Assembly: GCF_022829285.1 (NCBI RefSeq)
Contig: NZ_JAKSYI010000078.1
Coordinates: forward strand, 1-64,000
From: Methylobacterium sp. J-078
Lineage (GTDB): Bacteria > Pseudomonadota > Alphaproteobacteria > Rhizobiales > Beijerinckiaceae
DNA length: 64,000 nt
Direction of reading: 5' to 3'
Position numbers and translations under genes: made by a program. Below the pieces are notes generated by a model. That model was given only the letters and a program-made list of their open reading frames with translations, did not search any database and was not told the origin of the DNA. This document shows positions 18,563-25,654 of the stretch, one piece after another. Numbering within the stretch: the stretch's first letter is position 1; each line of letters starts with the position of its first letter.

Positions 18563-19570
18563 ATGAAGGTCGCTGTCGTCACGGGGGGAACGTCCGGCAT
18601 CGGGCTCGCCACCGCCCATCTCTTCGCCCGGCGCGGTTGGGCCGTGGCGGTGATCGCCCGCGATCCCGACCGCCTGCGCGACACGGAGGCCGCCCTGGTC
18701 GCGTATGGCCGTCCCGTCCTGGCGATCTCGGCCGACGTCGCCGATGCGGAGGCGGTGGATGCCGCCGCCGCGCGGATCGAGCGGGAGTTCGGACCTATCC
18801 GGGCCTGGGTCAACAACGCCATGGCGACCATCGTGAACCCGGCCGACCGGATCACGCCCGCGGAATACCGGCGCGTCACCGAGACGACCTATCTCAGCCA
18901 GGTCTACGGCACATTGGCAGCCTTGCGTTACATGAAGCCGCGCAACCGCGGTGCCATCATCCAGGTCTCGTCGGGGCTCGGCATCCGCGCGGCCCCGCTC
19001 CAGGCGCCCTACTGCGCGGCGAAGTTCGCGGTCTCGGGTTTCACCGACGCCCTGCGCTCCGAGCTGATCCACGATCGCGTGGATGTCTCCCTCAGCGTGG
19101 TCTACCTGCCCGCCGTCAACACCCCGCAGTTCAACTGGGCCCGCAACCGCACCGGCCACGGCCAGTACGCCCCCGACCCGGTCTACGATCCGCGCCTCTG
19201 CGCCGAGGCCATCGTCGCCACGGCGGACAAGCCGAACCGCGAGGTCTGGGTCGGCCACAGCACGGTGATGATGGCTGCCGCCCAGGCCCTGATGCCGGGC
19301 TACGCGGACTCCAAGGCCGCCACGATGTGGTCGGCCCAGCTCACCGACGAACCCGCCCCCGACAAGGCCGGCAACCTGTTCGCGCCCGTGCCGGGCGATG
19401 TCGGCATCGACGGGCGCTTCTCGGACCGGACCAAGACCACGCGCAGCGCCTACTGGACCAGCCGCGACCGCGACCTGCTGGTGGCCGGGCTGACGGGCGT
19501 GGTGGCGCTGGGCCTGTTCGGGGTCGCGACCCTGGCCCGTGCCCCGCGCCGCCTGCTGCCGCGGCGCTGA
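18563..19570 (+). CDS. SDR family oxidoreductase with a C-terminal membrane anchor
   Basis: This short-chain dehydrogenase/reductase has 335 residues. The NAD(P) motif TGGTSGIG lies at 7-14. An NNAMA segment replaces the usual NNAG, and the catalytic Ser and Tyr-x3-Lys are present in QVSSGLG and YCAAKFA. The C-terminal region beyond about residue 250 is longer than in simple SDRs and ends in a hydrophobic stretch (about 307-325) followed by Arg-rich residues, which suggests an inner-membrane anchor. The substrate cannot be told. ATG 18563 is chosen because the dinucleotide motif starts immediately after it; a GTG at 18554 is an alternative. It is followed by cydA. Confidence 0.88.
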   Translation: MKVAVVTGGTSGIGLATAHLFARRGWAVAVIARDPDRLRDTEAALVAYGRPVLAISADVADAEAVDAAAARIEREFGPIRAWVNNAMATIVNPADRITPAEYRRVTETTYLSQVYGTLAALRYMKPRNRGAIIQVSSGLGIRAAPLQAPYCAAKFAVSGFTDALRSELIHDRVDVSLSVVYLPAVNTPQFNWARNRTGHGQYAPDPVYDPRLCAEAIVATADKPNREVWVGHSTVMMAAAQALMPGYADSKAATMWSAQLTDEPAPDKAGNLFAPVPGDVGIDGRFSDRTKTTRSAYWTSRDRDLLVAGLTGVVALGLFGVATLARAPRRLLPRR

Positions 19571-19593
19571 GACGGCGCGCTTCGTGGCGACGG

Positions 19594-19608
19594 TGCGACC
19601 AAGTCGCA
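19594..19608. promoter_or_regulatory. Inverted repeat TGCGAC-CAA-GTCGCA upstream of cydA
   Basis: A perfect 6-base inverted repeat with a 3-base centre lies about 95 bases upstream of the cydA start. It fits the loose half-site pattern GCG-N-C ... G-N-CGC reported for the redox response regulators RegA/PrrA/ActR, which control oxidases in alphaproteobacteria. One position of the fuller consensus differs. The match is short and the DNA is GC-rich, so this is a candidate only. Confidence 0.35.
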
Positions 19609-19699
19609 ATTCGCGAACCGGATGCGGCGCCCGCCTCTTCACGCTATAGCTGTTCCAAGGTTTCCTGAGTCAGGGGACCCGCACCGGACGAGGTTCGCC

Positions 19700-21109
19700 A
19701 TGGAAGTCGACGCGCTGCTGCTCTCGCGCATCCAGTTCGGCTTCACCATGGCGTTCCACATCATCTTCCCGGCCTTCACCATCGGGCTGGCGAGCTTCCT
19801 CGCCCGGCTGGAGGCGCAGTGGCTCTGGACCGGCAACCCGATGTACCGGAACCTCTACCGGTTCTGGGTGAAGGTCTTCGCGGTCTCCTTCGGCCTCGGC
19901 GTCGTCTCCGGCATCGTGATGAGCTACCAACTCGGCACCAACTGGTCGCGCTACTCCGACTTCACCGGGAACGTGCTCGGGCCGCTGATCCAGTACGAGG
20001 TGATCACGGCCTTCTTCCTGGAGGCGGGCTTCCTCGGGATCATGCTGTTCGGCTGGGACCGGGTGGGCGACCGGCTGCACTTCGTCTCGACCTGCATGGT
20101 GGCGATCGGCACCCTGATCTCGGCCTTCTGGATCCTGTCCGCCAATTCCTGGATGCAGACGCCGGACGGCTTCACCGTCGAGAACGGCCGGGCCATCGCC
20201 ACCGACTGGTGGAAGGTGATCTTCAACCCGTCCTTCCCGATCCGCTACGCCCACATGGTGCTAGGCTGCTTTCTCACCACGGCCTTCGCGGTGGCGGGCA
20301 TGTCGGCCTGGATGATCCTGCGCGCCCGCAAGGAGCCGGCCGAGAAGGTGGCAGGCGCCCGGATCTCGCTCTCCATGGCCCTCTGGTTCGCGGTGATCTT
20401 CACGCCGATCCAGATCTTCGTCGGCGACACCCACGGTCTCGCCGTGCTCAAGCTGCAGCCGACCAAGCTCGCGGCGATCGAGGCGAACTGGGACCGGCAG
20501 GACAACATGCCCCTGCTGCTCTTCGCGATCCCCAACATGGAGGCGGAGAAGAACGACTTCGAGATCGGCATCCCGCGTCTCGGCAGCTTCATCCTCACCC
20601 ACGACTTCTCTGGCGTGGTGCCGGGCCTGAAGGACGTGCCGCGCGACCAGCGCCCGCCGGTCTGGCCGGTGTTCTATTCGTTCCGCATCATGGTCGCGAT
20701 CGGCATGGCGATGCTGGGCCTGAGCCTGTGGAGCCTGCTCTTGCGCTGGCGCGGCACGCTCTACACGAACCGATGGTTCCTCAACGCCGCGATGCTGATG
20801 ACGCCGTCCGGGTTCGGCGCGGTGCTGTTCGGCTGGTTCACCGCCGAGATCGGGCGCCAGCCCTACATCGTGTACGGGCAGCTGCGCACGGCGGACGCGC
20901 ACTCGCCGCTCACGGTCAACGCCGTGACGACCTCCCTGGTCGCCTTCCTGATCGCCTACGCGTTCATCTTCGGCTTCGGCAGCTACTATCTCGCCAAGCT
21001 CCTGCGCAAGGGCCCGGAGCCGCTGGAGGAAGCCATGCGCGGCGGCGACGTTTCCCAGAAGCCAAAGCGCCCCCTCTCGGCGGTCAACGAGAGCCTCACG
21101 CCCGCCTAA
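19700..21109 (+). CDS. cydA: Cytochrome bd-type quinol oxidase subunit I (CioA type), without adjacent subunit II
   Basis: Subunit I of bd oxidases binds the b558, b595 and d haems and the quinol. The 469-residue product keeps the haem ligands His20, His185 and Met331 (in FYSFRIMV), the proton-path acids Glu100 and Glu108, and the GRQP motif at 385-388. The short Q-loop and GRQPYIVYGQLRT sequence point to the cyanide-insensitive (Cio) branch. Nine or so membrane helices are visible. ATG 19700 follows a weak GACGAGG site and gives the family start. Normally cydB follows directly; here the next gene is an opposite-strand regulator, so subunit II is missing or elsewhere. The stop codon overlaps a tandem hairpin repeat. 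Confidence 0.92.
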   Translation: MEVDALLLSRIQFGFTMAFHIIFPAFTIGLASFLARLEAQWLWTGNPMYRNLYRFWVKVFAVSFGLGVVSGIVMSYQLGTNWSRYSDFTGNVLGPLIQYEVITAFFLEAGFLGIMLFGWDRVGDRLHFVSTCMVAIGTLISAFWILSANSWMQTPDGFTVENGRAIATDWWKVIFNPSFPIRYAHMVLGCFLTTAFAVAGMSAWMILRARKEPAEKVAGARISLSMALWFAVIFTPIQIFVGDTHGLAVLKLQPTKLAAIEANWDRQDNMPLLLFAIPNMEAEKNDFEIGIPRLGSFILTHDFSGVVPGLKDVPRDQRPPVWPVFYSFRIMVAIGMAMLGLSLWSLLLRWRGTLYTNRWFLNAAMLMTPSGFGAVLFGWFTAEIGRQPYIVYGQLRTADAHSPLTVNAVTTSLVAFLIAYAFIFGFGSYYLAKLLRKGPEPLEEAMRGGDVSQKPKRPLSAVNESLTPA

Positions 21110-21154
21110 GGGCGGGTGCCCGCTTAAGAGCGGGTGCCTGCCTGAGGGCGGTAA
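21101..21154. repeat. Three tandem 18-base hairpin units at the end of cydA
   Basis: Three head-to-tail units of 18 bases occur at 21101-21118, 21119-21136 and 21137-21154. The first two read CCCGCCTAAGGGCGGGTG and CCCGCTTAAGAGCGGGTG; the third is a diverged copy. Units 1 and 2 each form a 6-base-pair stem with a 4-base TAAG loop. The variation between units 1 and 2 keeps pairing (C-G exchanged for T-A), which suggests that the stem matters. The cydA stop codon (21107-21109) lies in the first loop. No T-run follows. Confidence 0.8.
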
Positions 21155-21174
21155 GACGGATGGGGACCCTCGCC

Positions 21175-21195
21175 GGCCCGGCTCAGAGCCGGGCC
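21175..21195. terminator. Perfect palindrome over the stop codon of the LuxR-type gene
   Basis: GGCCCGGCTC and GAGCCGGGCC flank a single A, giving two 10-base arms that span the TGA of the minus-strand regulator gene at 21183. It could end transcripts from both sides, since cydA converges on it. No T-run is present on either strand, so a factor-independent terminator of the usual type is unlikely. Confidence 0.4.
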
Positions 21196-21884
21196 AGCAG
21201 CTCCTTCGGGGCGATGCGGGTCACGCGCGTCCGCAGACCGTTGTCCTGGCGCACCGGCTCGGCATCCAGGACGGGTGCCAGCCCGAGCTGGCGGGCCAGG
21301 GCGACGAGGTCCTTGAGACGGCCCGTCTGGGTCTTGCGGCGCAGGTTGAGCCGGTGGGTCTCCACGGTGCGCACGCTGAGGCTCAGGCGGCGGGCGACCT
21401 CCTTGTTGCTGAAGCCGGCACTGAGAAAGCGCAGGATCTCGGCTTCCCGGGGCGTCAGGCCGTCGGCCGTCGTCGCGTCGGGCCGGGGCGCCGCAGTGAG
21501 CTGCGGCTCCTGGTTCGCCGCGAGGCCGAGGATCGCGGTGCAGACGTCGCGCGGCGCGGCGCTGCGGGCCACGAAGGCATCGGCCCCGGCCTGGACCAGC
21601 CGGGCCAGCAGGTCGGCCCGCAGGACGTCGAAGGCCACCAGAACGGTGACGCCGGGCCGGCGCCCCTTCAGCGTGGCGATGCGCGACAGGGTCGCCGCGC
21701 CGGCCTCCGCGCCGACGAAGACCAGGGCCACGCTGCGCGCAGGCGCACCGGCCCCCGGGAGCAGGTCCGCCTCGCCGACGGTCTGAAGGCGGGGTTCGTG
21801 CTCCAGCACGGCGCGAAGGGTCGGCTCGAGTTCGCAAGGCTCGTCGACGACCAAGACGCCCACGGGTTGGTTCATGACTGTCAT
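21183..21884 (-). CDS. LuxR-family regulator with a degenerate receiver domain
   Basis: The 233-residue product has an N-terminal receiver-like domain (8-125) and a C-terminal LuxR helix-turn-helix with LTPREAEILRFLSAGFSNKEVARRLSLSVRTVETH (read from LTPREAEIL and SVRTVETHR), so it should bind DNA. In the receiver, the acidic pair is reduced to VVDEP, and the place of the phospho-acceptor Asp reads LVFVGAEAG, with no Asp. It is therefore unlikely to be controlled by ordinary phosphorylation. The start ATG 21884 has a second Met at 21875. No sensor kinase is adjacent. It lies on the minus strand and converges with cydA. Confidence 0.85.
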   Translation of the reverse strand: MTVMNQPVGVLVVDEPCELEPTLRAVLEHEPRLQTVGEADLLPGAGAPARSVALVFVGAEAGAATLSRIATLKGRRPGVTVLVAFDVLRADLLARLVQAGADAFVARSAAPRDVCTAILGLAANQEPQLTAAPRPDATTADGLTPREAEILRFLSAGFSNKEVARRLSLSVRTVETHRLNLRRKTQTGRLKDLVALARQLGLAPVLDAEPVRQDNGLRTRVTRIAPKELLARL

Positions 21885-21986
21885 CCCCCATTGTCCCAGC
21901 GCGATACATCGCGCTCTTCCCGGGGGTGATCAGATCAAGTTCCGTTCCAGGGCTCTATTCACCAAGACTCTCGTCGCATCAGGACG

Positions 21987-22024
21987 GAGTCGAGGCAAGA
22001 CTCGCGAGACTTTGCCCGAGACTC
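21987..22024. promoter_or_regulatory. Imperfect inverted repeat upstream of the LuxR-type gene
   Basis: GAGTCGAGGCAAGACTC on the left and GAGACTTTGCCCGAGACTC on the right form an imperfect inverted repeat about 100 bases upstream of the ATG at 21884. It contains repeated GACTC words, which also match the GANTC methylation target of the cell-cycle methylase CcrM. It may be an operator or a leader hairpin. The remaining 240-base gap holds no gene. Confidence 0.3.
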
Positions 22025-22127
22025 GGGGACATGCGCCAAATCTGTCACCGCACTGAACAAATCGACGTTTCGCAACGGCACAATCTCCGCCCCGCGTCGA
22101 CGGCCAAAACGGTACAGGCCGGAAGGG

Positions 22128-23024
22128 TCAGCCGGCGCGGGCCAGGACGAGGTCGGCGGCCGCGCTGACGACGCGGTTGCGGCCCGTCGTCTTGGCCTCG
22201 TAGAGGGCGATGTCGGCGCGCTTGATCAGGCCCTCGATGGTGTCGCCCTCGAACCATTCGCTCACGCCGAAGCTGCAGGTCAGGCGGATCGGCACGCGGC
22301 CGCCGCGGATGCGCAGGGCCTCCACGGCGCGGCGCATCCGCGTGGCGGTGGCCTCGGCCTCGGCGGCCGGCCGGTGGGGCAGGACGATGCCGAACTCCTC
22401 GCCACCGAGGCGGCCGACGATCCCCTCCACCGCGAGTTCGCGGCAGACCGCCTGGATCGCGGCGTCGCCGACATCGTGGCCGTACTCGTCGTTGATGCGC
22501 TTGAAGTGGTCGATGTCGAGGAGGATCGCCGTCATCCGGCCGTGGTCGCCCACGCGCTCGGCCGCGTCGCGGGATTTCTGCAGGAAGGCCCGCCGGTTCA
22601 GGAGGCCGGTGAGCGAATCCGTCTCCGCGAGACGGATCAGCTCGCCCTGCATGGTGGTGAGGCGCTCGGCGGCCCGCAGGCGGGCGTGCAGTTCCTCCGG
22701 CGTCGGCGGCTTCTCGATGAAGTCGTCCGCCCCGCTGTCCAGGGCCTCGGCGAGGTTCCGGGCGTTGCGGGCCGAGGACATGGTGATGACGTAGAGGGGC
22801 CGGTTGGACTCCGCCAGCAGGCGGGCGGACCAGCACAGTTCCAGCCCGCCGAGGGGCCGGACCTCGAGGCTGGTGATCAGCACGCGCACCGAGGCGGTGC
22901 CTTCGACATACGCGAGGGCCTCGGCGGAATCCGTGAAGGCCGAGACCGTATGGCCGTTCGGCTCGAGCAGGGCCGCGATCATCTTGAGGACGACCCGACT
23001 GGTGTCGACGAGGACGATGTGCAT
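22128..23024 (-). CDS. Receiver-GGDEF protein, probable diguanylate cyclase with degenerate receiver
   Basis: The 298-residue product carries an N-terminal receiver-like domain (1-120) and a GGDEF domain (about 128-290) with an intact GGEEF active site in GRLGGEEFGIVLP and the usual DIDHFKRINDEYGHDVGD segment. It should make cyclic di-GMP. The receiver lacks the acceptor Asp: VLITSLEV stands where an Asp is expected. There is no RxxD inhibitory site five residues ahead of GGEEF (VEGIVG instead), unlike PleD in this window, so the enzyme may not be product-inhibited. ATG 23024 is the first residue of the conserved beginning. It is a single gene on the minus strand. Confidence 0.9.
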   Translation of the reverse strand: MHIVLVDTSRVVLKMIAALLEPNGHTVSAFTDSAEALAYVEGTASVRVLITSLEVRPLGGLELCWSARLLAESNRPLYVITMSSARNARNLAEALDSGADDFIEKPPTPEELHARLRAAERLTTMQGELIRLAETDSLTGLLNRRAFLQKSRDAAERVGDHGRMTAILLDIDHFKRINDEYGHDVGDAAIQAVCRELAVEGIVGRLGGEEFGIVLPHRPAAEAEATATRMRRAVEALRIRGGRVPIRLTCSFGVSEWFEGDTIEGLIKRADIALYEAKTTGRNRVVSAAADLVLARAG

Positions 23025-23072
23025 GGGGCCGCCCGACCAAGTTACGGAAGTGTCGGCTAACCTGGCACGAAC

Positions 23073-23102
23073 AGATTAAGGCCCCCTCAATCGAGAGGGC
23101 GC
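23073..23102 (-). terminator. Hairpin downstream of the exported-protein gene at 23104
   Basis: Read on the minus strand, just after the stop at 23104, GCCCTCTCGATTGAGGG forms a short GC-rich stem with a TCGATT loop, followed by GGCCTTAATCTGTT. The T-run is interrupted, so this is only a likely terminator. It separates the exported-protein gene from the GGDEF gene. Confidence 0.4.
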
Positions 23103-23103
23103 C

Positions 23104-23568
23104 TCAGCGCAGATCCGCCTGCCGCTGCGGTACGCCCACGGTGATCACGCGGGCGCTGCCGGACCGCCGCTCGGCGACCGGCGCGAATTGCGGGGCGGGG
23201 GCCCGCGACAGGGCCCGGGCCCGTGTCCGGCGCGATTCGGACGTCGCCGTCCGGGGCGCCTCGATCACGTAGACGGTGGGTGTCCCGACGGGAGCGCTGC
23301 GAATGCCCGCCACGGTGGGAACGCCGTAGGTGCCGTAGCCCCAGGCGCTCGGAACGAGTTCGCTCGGCCGGGGAAAGCGGGTGAGGGGCGCACCGATGTA
23401 GTCGCCGCGCAGCAGGGGCCCGGCATAGCTGTCTTCGTAGCCGAAAGGCACGGACCGGACGCCGTAGGACGCGACCTGGGCCTGGGCGGAGCCCGCGAGG
23501 CCCGTTGCAAGGAAAACGCCGAGGAGGCCGAGGCCGTGGCGCCGGCGGGACGTTGATGACGCGATCAT
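23104..23568 (-). CDS. Exported hypothetical protein
   Basis: This 154-residue protein has a signal peptide: Arg-rich start, hydrophobic run LGLLGVFLATGLAG, cleavage after AQA near residue 30. The mature part is rich in Tyr, Gly and Pro, with aromatic segments such as SYGVRSVPFGYEDSYAGPLL and WGYGTYGVP, then a basic Arg-rich stretch (106-140) and a short hydrophobic end. It has no cysteines and no recognisable domain. The composition fits a surface-exposed or periplasmic structural protein. ATG 23568 was chosen because it places the signal peptide at the start; the frame runs on upstream without a start of the right kind. Confidence 0.65.
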   Translation of the reverse strand: MIASSTSRRRHGLGLLGVFLATGLAGSAQAQVASYGVRSVPFGYEDSYAGPLLRGDYIGAPLTRFPRPSELVPSAWGYGTYGVPTVAGIRSAPVGTPTVYVIEAPRTATSESRRTRARALSRAPAPQFAPVAERRSGSARVITVGVPQRQADLR

Positions 23569-23698
23569 GCGAGGCCGAACTCCTGCCCTGGTCAATTGCC
23601 CTGACCGATCGTGGATGAACCGCGCCGGATGCCCCGTCGTTCCAGAATCCGGCCCGGCTGTCCCGCGTCGAAGACTGCTTGGGCCCGCATGCGGGCAC

Positions 23699-23723
23699 GA
23701 AAAACCCCGCCTCGCGGCAGGGT
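23699..23723 (-). terminator. Factor-independent terminator after the small exported-protein gene
   Basis: On the minus strand, ACCCTGCCGCGAGGCGGGG is followed directly by TTTTTCG: a GC-rich stem (CCCTGCC/GGCGGGG with GCGA loop) and a U-run. It lies 40 bases downstream of the stop at 23763, so it should end that transcript. Confidence 0.75.
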
Positions 23724-23762
23724 TCGGGGACGTCGTCCCGTGTCGGTCGACCCGGGTTCCGC

Positions 23763-24017
23763 TCAGCGGCAGGTGGTGACCCGGCGCACGATCCAGCCCT
23801 CGCCCTCGACCCAGAGCCGGCGGCGGGAGCGGCTGCAATTGGCCGCGTCGTCCTCGGCCTCGGTGACGGCGGCCACGGGGGTGATCGCCGCAGTCGGGCT
23901 CGACACCTTGTCCGAACCCTGGCTCGTCAGGGGGGCGGCCTCGACGGCCGTGAGGCCGGCGCTGGCCAGGAGGAAGGCGCCCGCTATTGCGGACGCGCGC
24001 AGTCGGTTCGCTCGCAT
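23763..24017 (-). CDS. Small exported protein with two cysteines
   Basis: The 84-residue product has a signal peptide (1-28: Arg-rich start, IAGAFLLASAGLTAV, cleavage near AVEA). The mature part of about 56 residues ends in NCSRSRRRLWVEGEGWIVRR and TTCR. The two cysteines bracket a basic, Trp-containing segment and could form a disulphide loop. Small proteins with a Cys-Arg-rich-Trp-Cys end are frequent in Methylobacterium and Rhizobium genomes; no function is known. ATG 24017 is used; an ATG at 24035 would add six residues. A good terminator follows at 23699-23723. Confidence 0.65.
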   Translation of the reverse strand: MRANRLRASAIAGAFLLASAGLTAVEAAPLTSQGSDKVSSPTAAITPVAAVTEAEDDAANCSRSRRRLWVEGEGWIVRRVTTCR

Positions 24018-24188
24018 CGAAGGTCTCGCTCGCATATCCGCGTCGGGACATGCTCTCAACGTGTCGGGATCGTGCAGCGAGGCAGGCGCCGCATCTCGAA
24101 CACTTAAGTCGCGAGGCCGTGAAAGGGTTGCAGTCAAGCTGACCGCAACATCATAAAACCATGATCCCGGGATGCGGACCCGGACGCC

Positions 24189-24347
24189 TCAGGGCGTCGC
24201 CGTCACGCTGAGCATCGGCAGCGTAACAGCCAGTTGCGTCACGGCCGGGCGCGGCGGCGCCCGCTCCGACAACACGAAGGCCCCGAGCCCGAGGAGCAGG
24301 CTGAGGGCGATCAGGGACGTCTCGATGCCGCGATAGAACCCGTCCAT
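24189..24347 (-). CDS. Small membrane protein, 52 residues
   Basis: A single hydrophobic segment (12-27, LIALSLLLGLGAFVLS) is followed by ERAPPRPAVT and a mildly hydrophobic end. The ATG at 24347 is preceded by GGGGGGAG about 6 bases upstream, a strong ribosome site that supports translation of so short a gene. A longer open frame in the same register has no such signal. Topology is probably N-terminus inside. No family was recognised, and no neighbour is close enough for an obvious operon: the next gene upstream ends 95 bases away. Confidence 0.6.
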   Translation of the reverse strand: MDGFYRGIETSLIALSLLLGLGAFVLSERAPPRPAVTQLAVTLPMLSVTATP

Positions 24348-24442
24348 CTCACTGCTCCCCCCGCTTCGGGCCGGCGGCCGGTCCCCGGCCGTCCGCCATG
24401 ATCCGCCCGGGAGTGTGAGGGAATCGTAACCGGCCGCGCCTG

Positions 24443-24793
24443 TCAGGCGTGCCCGAGAGTCACCATGCGGGCGAGGTCGGGCTCGGGCGGGTGCAGCAGG
24501 GCGGCGGCGAGGTTGGCCTCCAGCACGATGAGGTCGCAATCCGGGTCCGGTTCCCAGCCGCAGCGGCAGCCGTTGGGCCCCTCGTGCGCCTGGGCCACCT
24601 GGCGATAGAGGGCGCCCACCACCCGAGCCGCCACCTCCAGGGCCGCCATGGCCGGCAGCGGCGCCCGGTTCAGGCTCTGCCAGAACGCCCGGCGCAGGGC
24701 CTCGTCGAGATGCCCCTCGGGGGACTGGATCTCGGCACAGGACGCGGCCGTCGGGGTCGCGGCGGGGCCGATGCGGCCGTCGCGCGCGCTCAT
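24443..24793 (-). CDS. Hypothetical protein with a CxC...C motif (second gene of a pair)
   Basis: This is a soluble 116-residue protein. Notable is NGCRCGWEPDPDCDL at 74-88, which holds three of its four cysteines in a short acidic loop and could bind a metal. Around it lie helices LDEALRRAFWQSLNRAPL and LEVAARVVGALYRQVAQA. The start ATG 24793 overlaps the stop of the upstream gene by four bases, so both are translated together. No family was recognised. The gene before it encodes another short Trp-rich protein, and the shared upstream region carries an inverted repeat at 25051-25071. Confidence 0.65.
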   Translation of the reverse strand: MSARDGRIGPAATPTAASCAEIQSPEGHLDEALRRAFWQSLNRAPLPAMAALEVAARVVGALYRQVAQAHEGPNGCRCGWEPDPDCDLIVLEANLAAALLHPPEPDLARMVTLGHA

Positions 24794-24972
24794 GCCCGCT
24801 CTCCCAGGCGCTCGCGCCAATGGGCGGGCACCAGGGCGGGCTCCGCCTCCGGCACGCTCGCGAGGGCATCGATGAAGTCGGTCAGCCGGTGCAGGCGCAG
24901 ATCGAGGGCGGACCCGTCCCACCACGCGATGCGCGCGCAGCCGCGCACCCAGTCCAGCGTGCGTTCCATCAT
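24790..24972 (-). CDS. Small hypothetical protein, first gene of a pair
   Basis: The product is a soluble 60-residue protein rich in Trp and Arg: MMERTLDWVRGCARIAWWDG, then LDLRLHRLTDFIDALASV. The start at 24972 is preferred because GAGGAG lies six bases upstream; an ATG at 24990 in the same frame would add six residues but has a poor ribosome site. Its stop overlaps the start of the next gene (ATGA). Function is unknown. The 313 bases upstream are unusually AT-rich for this window and contain an operator-like inverted repeat. Confidence 0.62.
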   Translation of the reverse strand: MMERTLDWVRGCARIAWWDGSALDLRLHRLTDFIDALASVPEAEPALVPAHWRERLGERA

Positions 24973-25285
24973 TCCGCTCTCCTCGTCCATCGGGCCTACG
25001 GGAGCGTGTTTGAAAGCTTATCCTGCACTTAGCAAGCAATTCGCGAAACATTGGAACAGATGTAATTCCAACCGAAAACAGTCTTTCGAAGTTCTTGATT
25101 TGGAAAAATTCCAGTCGTCGCGAAAATGGCTGCTTCCGTCCGGGCTTATCGCCGGGCCCGCCCCCGCGCTGCAGCATCGGCTGCGACGGAGGCGGCGGCG
25201 CCGGGCCGATCGGGCCACCGGCGCGCCCGCCCCGATCAGGCCGCTCGGGCGATTCGCGCTCCGGAATCGGAGCGCGCTTCGGCCT
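24973..25285. other. AT-rich intergenic region upstream of the small two-gene unit
   Basis: About 313 bases with no convincing gene. The part 25010-25120 is far richer in A and T than its surroundings and has the inverted repeat described at 25051-25071. The right part (25140-25285) is GC-rich and lies downstream of crcB. No clear terminator for crcB is visible. Confidence 0.55.
25051..25071. promoter_or_regulatory. Operator-like inverted repeat TTGGAA-N9-TTCCAA
   Basis: Two perfect 6-base arms, TTGGAA at 25051-25056 and TTCCAA at 25066-25071, are spaced by nine bases. The 15-base centre-to-centre distance would place both arms on roughly one face of the helix. It lies about 80 bases upstream of the first start of the small two-gene unit, in an AT-rich stretch that probably contains its promoter. 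The cognate regulator is unknown. Confidence 0.4.
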
Positions 25286-25654
25286 TCACAGCACGAGGCG
25301 CATGAGCATCAGGCCGAGGAGCAGGCCGGCGAGGCCGAGGACCACCGATCCGAGAATGTAGATCAGGGCCGCACCCACCTCGCCCCGCTCCAGCAGGAGG
25401 ATGCCTTCGAGGGCGTAGGACGAGAAGGTGGTGAAGCCGCCGAGCAGGCCGGTGGCGAGGAACAGACGCACGGGCTGGCTGCCGCCCCGCATGGCGTACC
25501 ACCCGGCGAGCACGCCCATCAGGAGCGAGCCCAGGATGTTGATGCCCATGGTGCCGTAGGGAAAGGTCGTGCCGTAGCGCAGGGCGAAGAGCCCGACCCC
25601 GTGCCGGGCCATGCCGCCGAGGCCCGCCCCGAGGAAGACGATGAGGAATCCCAT
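25286..25654 (-). CDS. crcB: Fluoride exporter CrcB (Fluc family)
   Basis: CrcB is a dual-topology membrane channel that removes fluoride from the cytoplasm. The 122-residue product has four membrane helices: GAGLGGMARHGV at the start, the central GTMGINILGSLLMGVL with the conserved Asn, TGLLGGFTTFSSYALE with the Phe/Thr/Ser track, and a last helix LGLAGLLLGLMLM. ATG 25654 is preceded by AGGAGAG nine bases upstream. I looked for the conserved GG-GATGG core of the fluoride riboswitch in the leader and did not find it. It is divergent from the L,D-transpeptidase-like gene. Confidence 0.93.
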   Translation of the reverse strand: MGFLIVFLGAGLGGMARHGVGLFALRYGTTFPYGTMGINILGSLLMGVLAGWYAMRGGSQPVRLFLATGLLGGFTTFSSYALEGILLLERGEVGAALIYILGSVVLGLAGLLLGLMLMRLVL

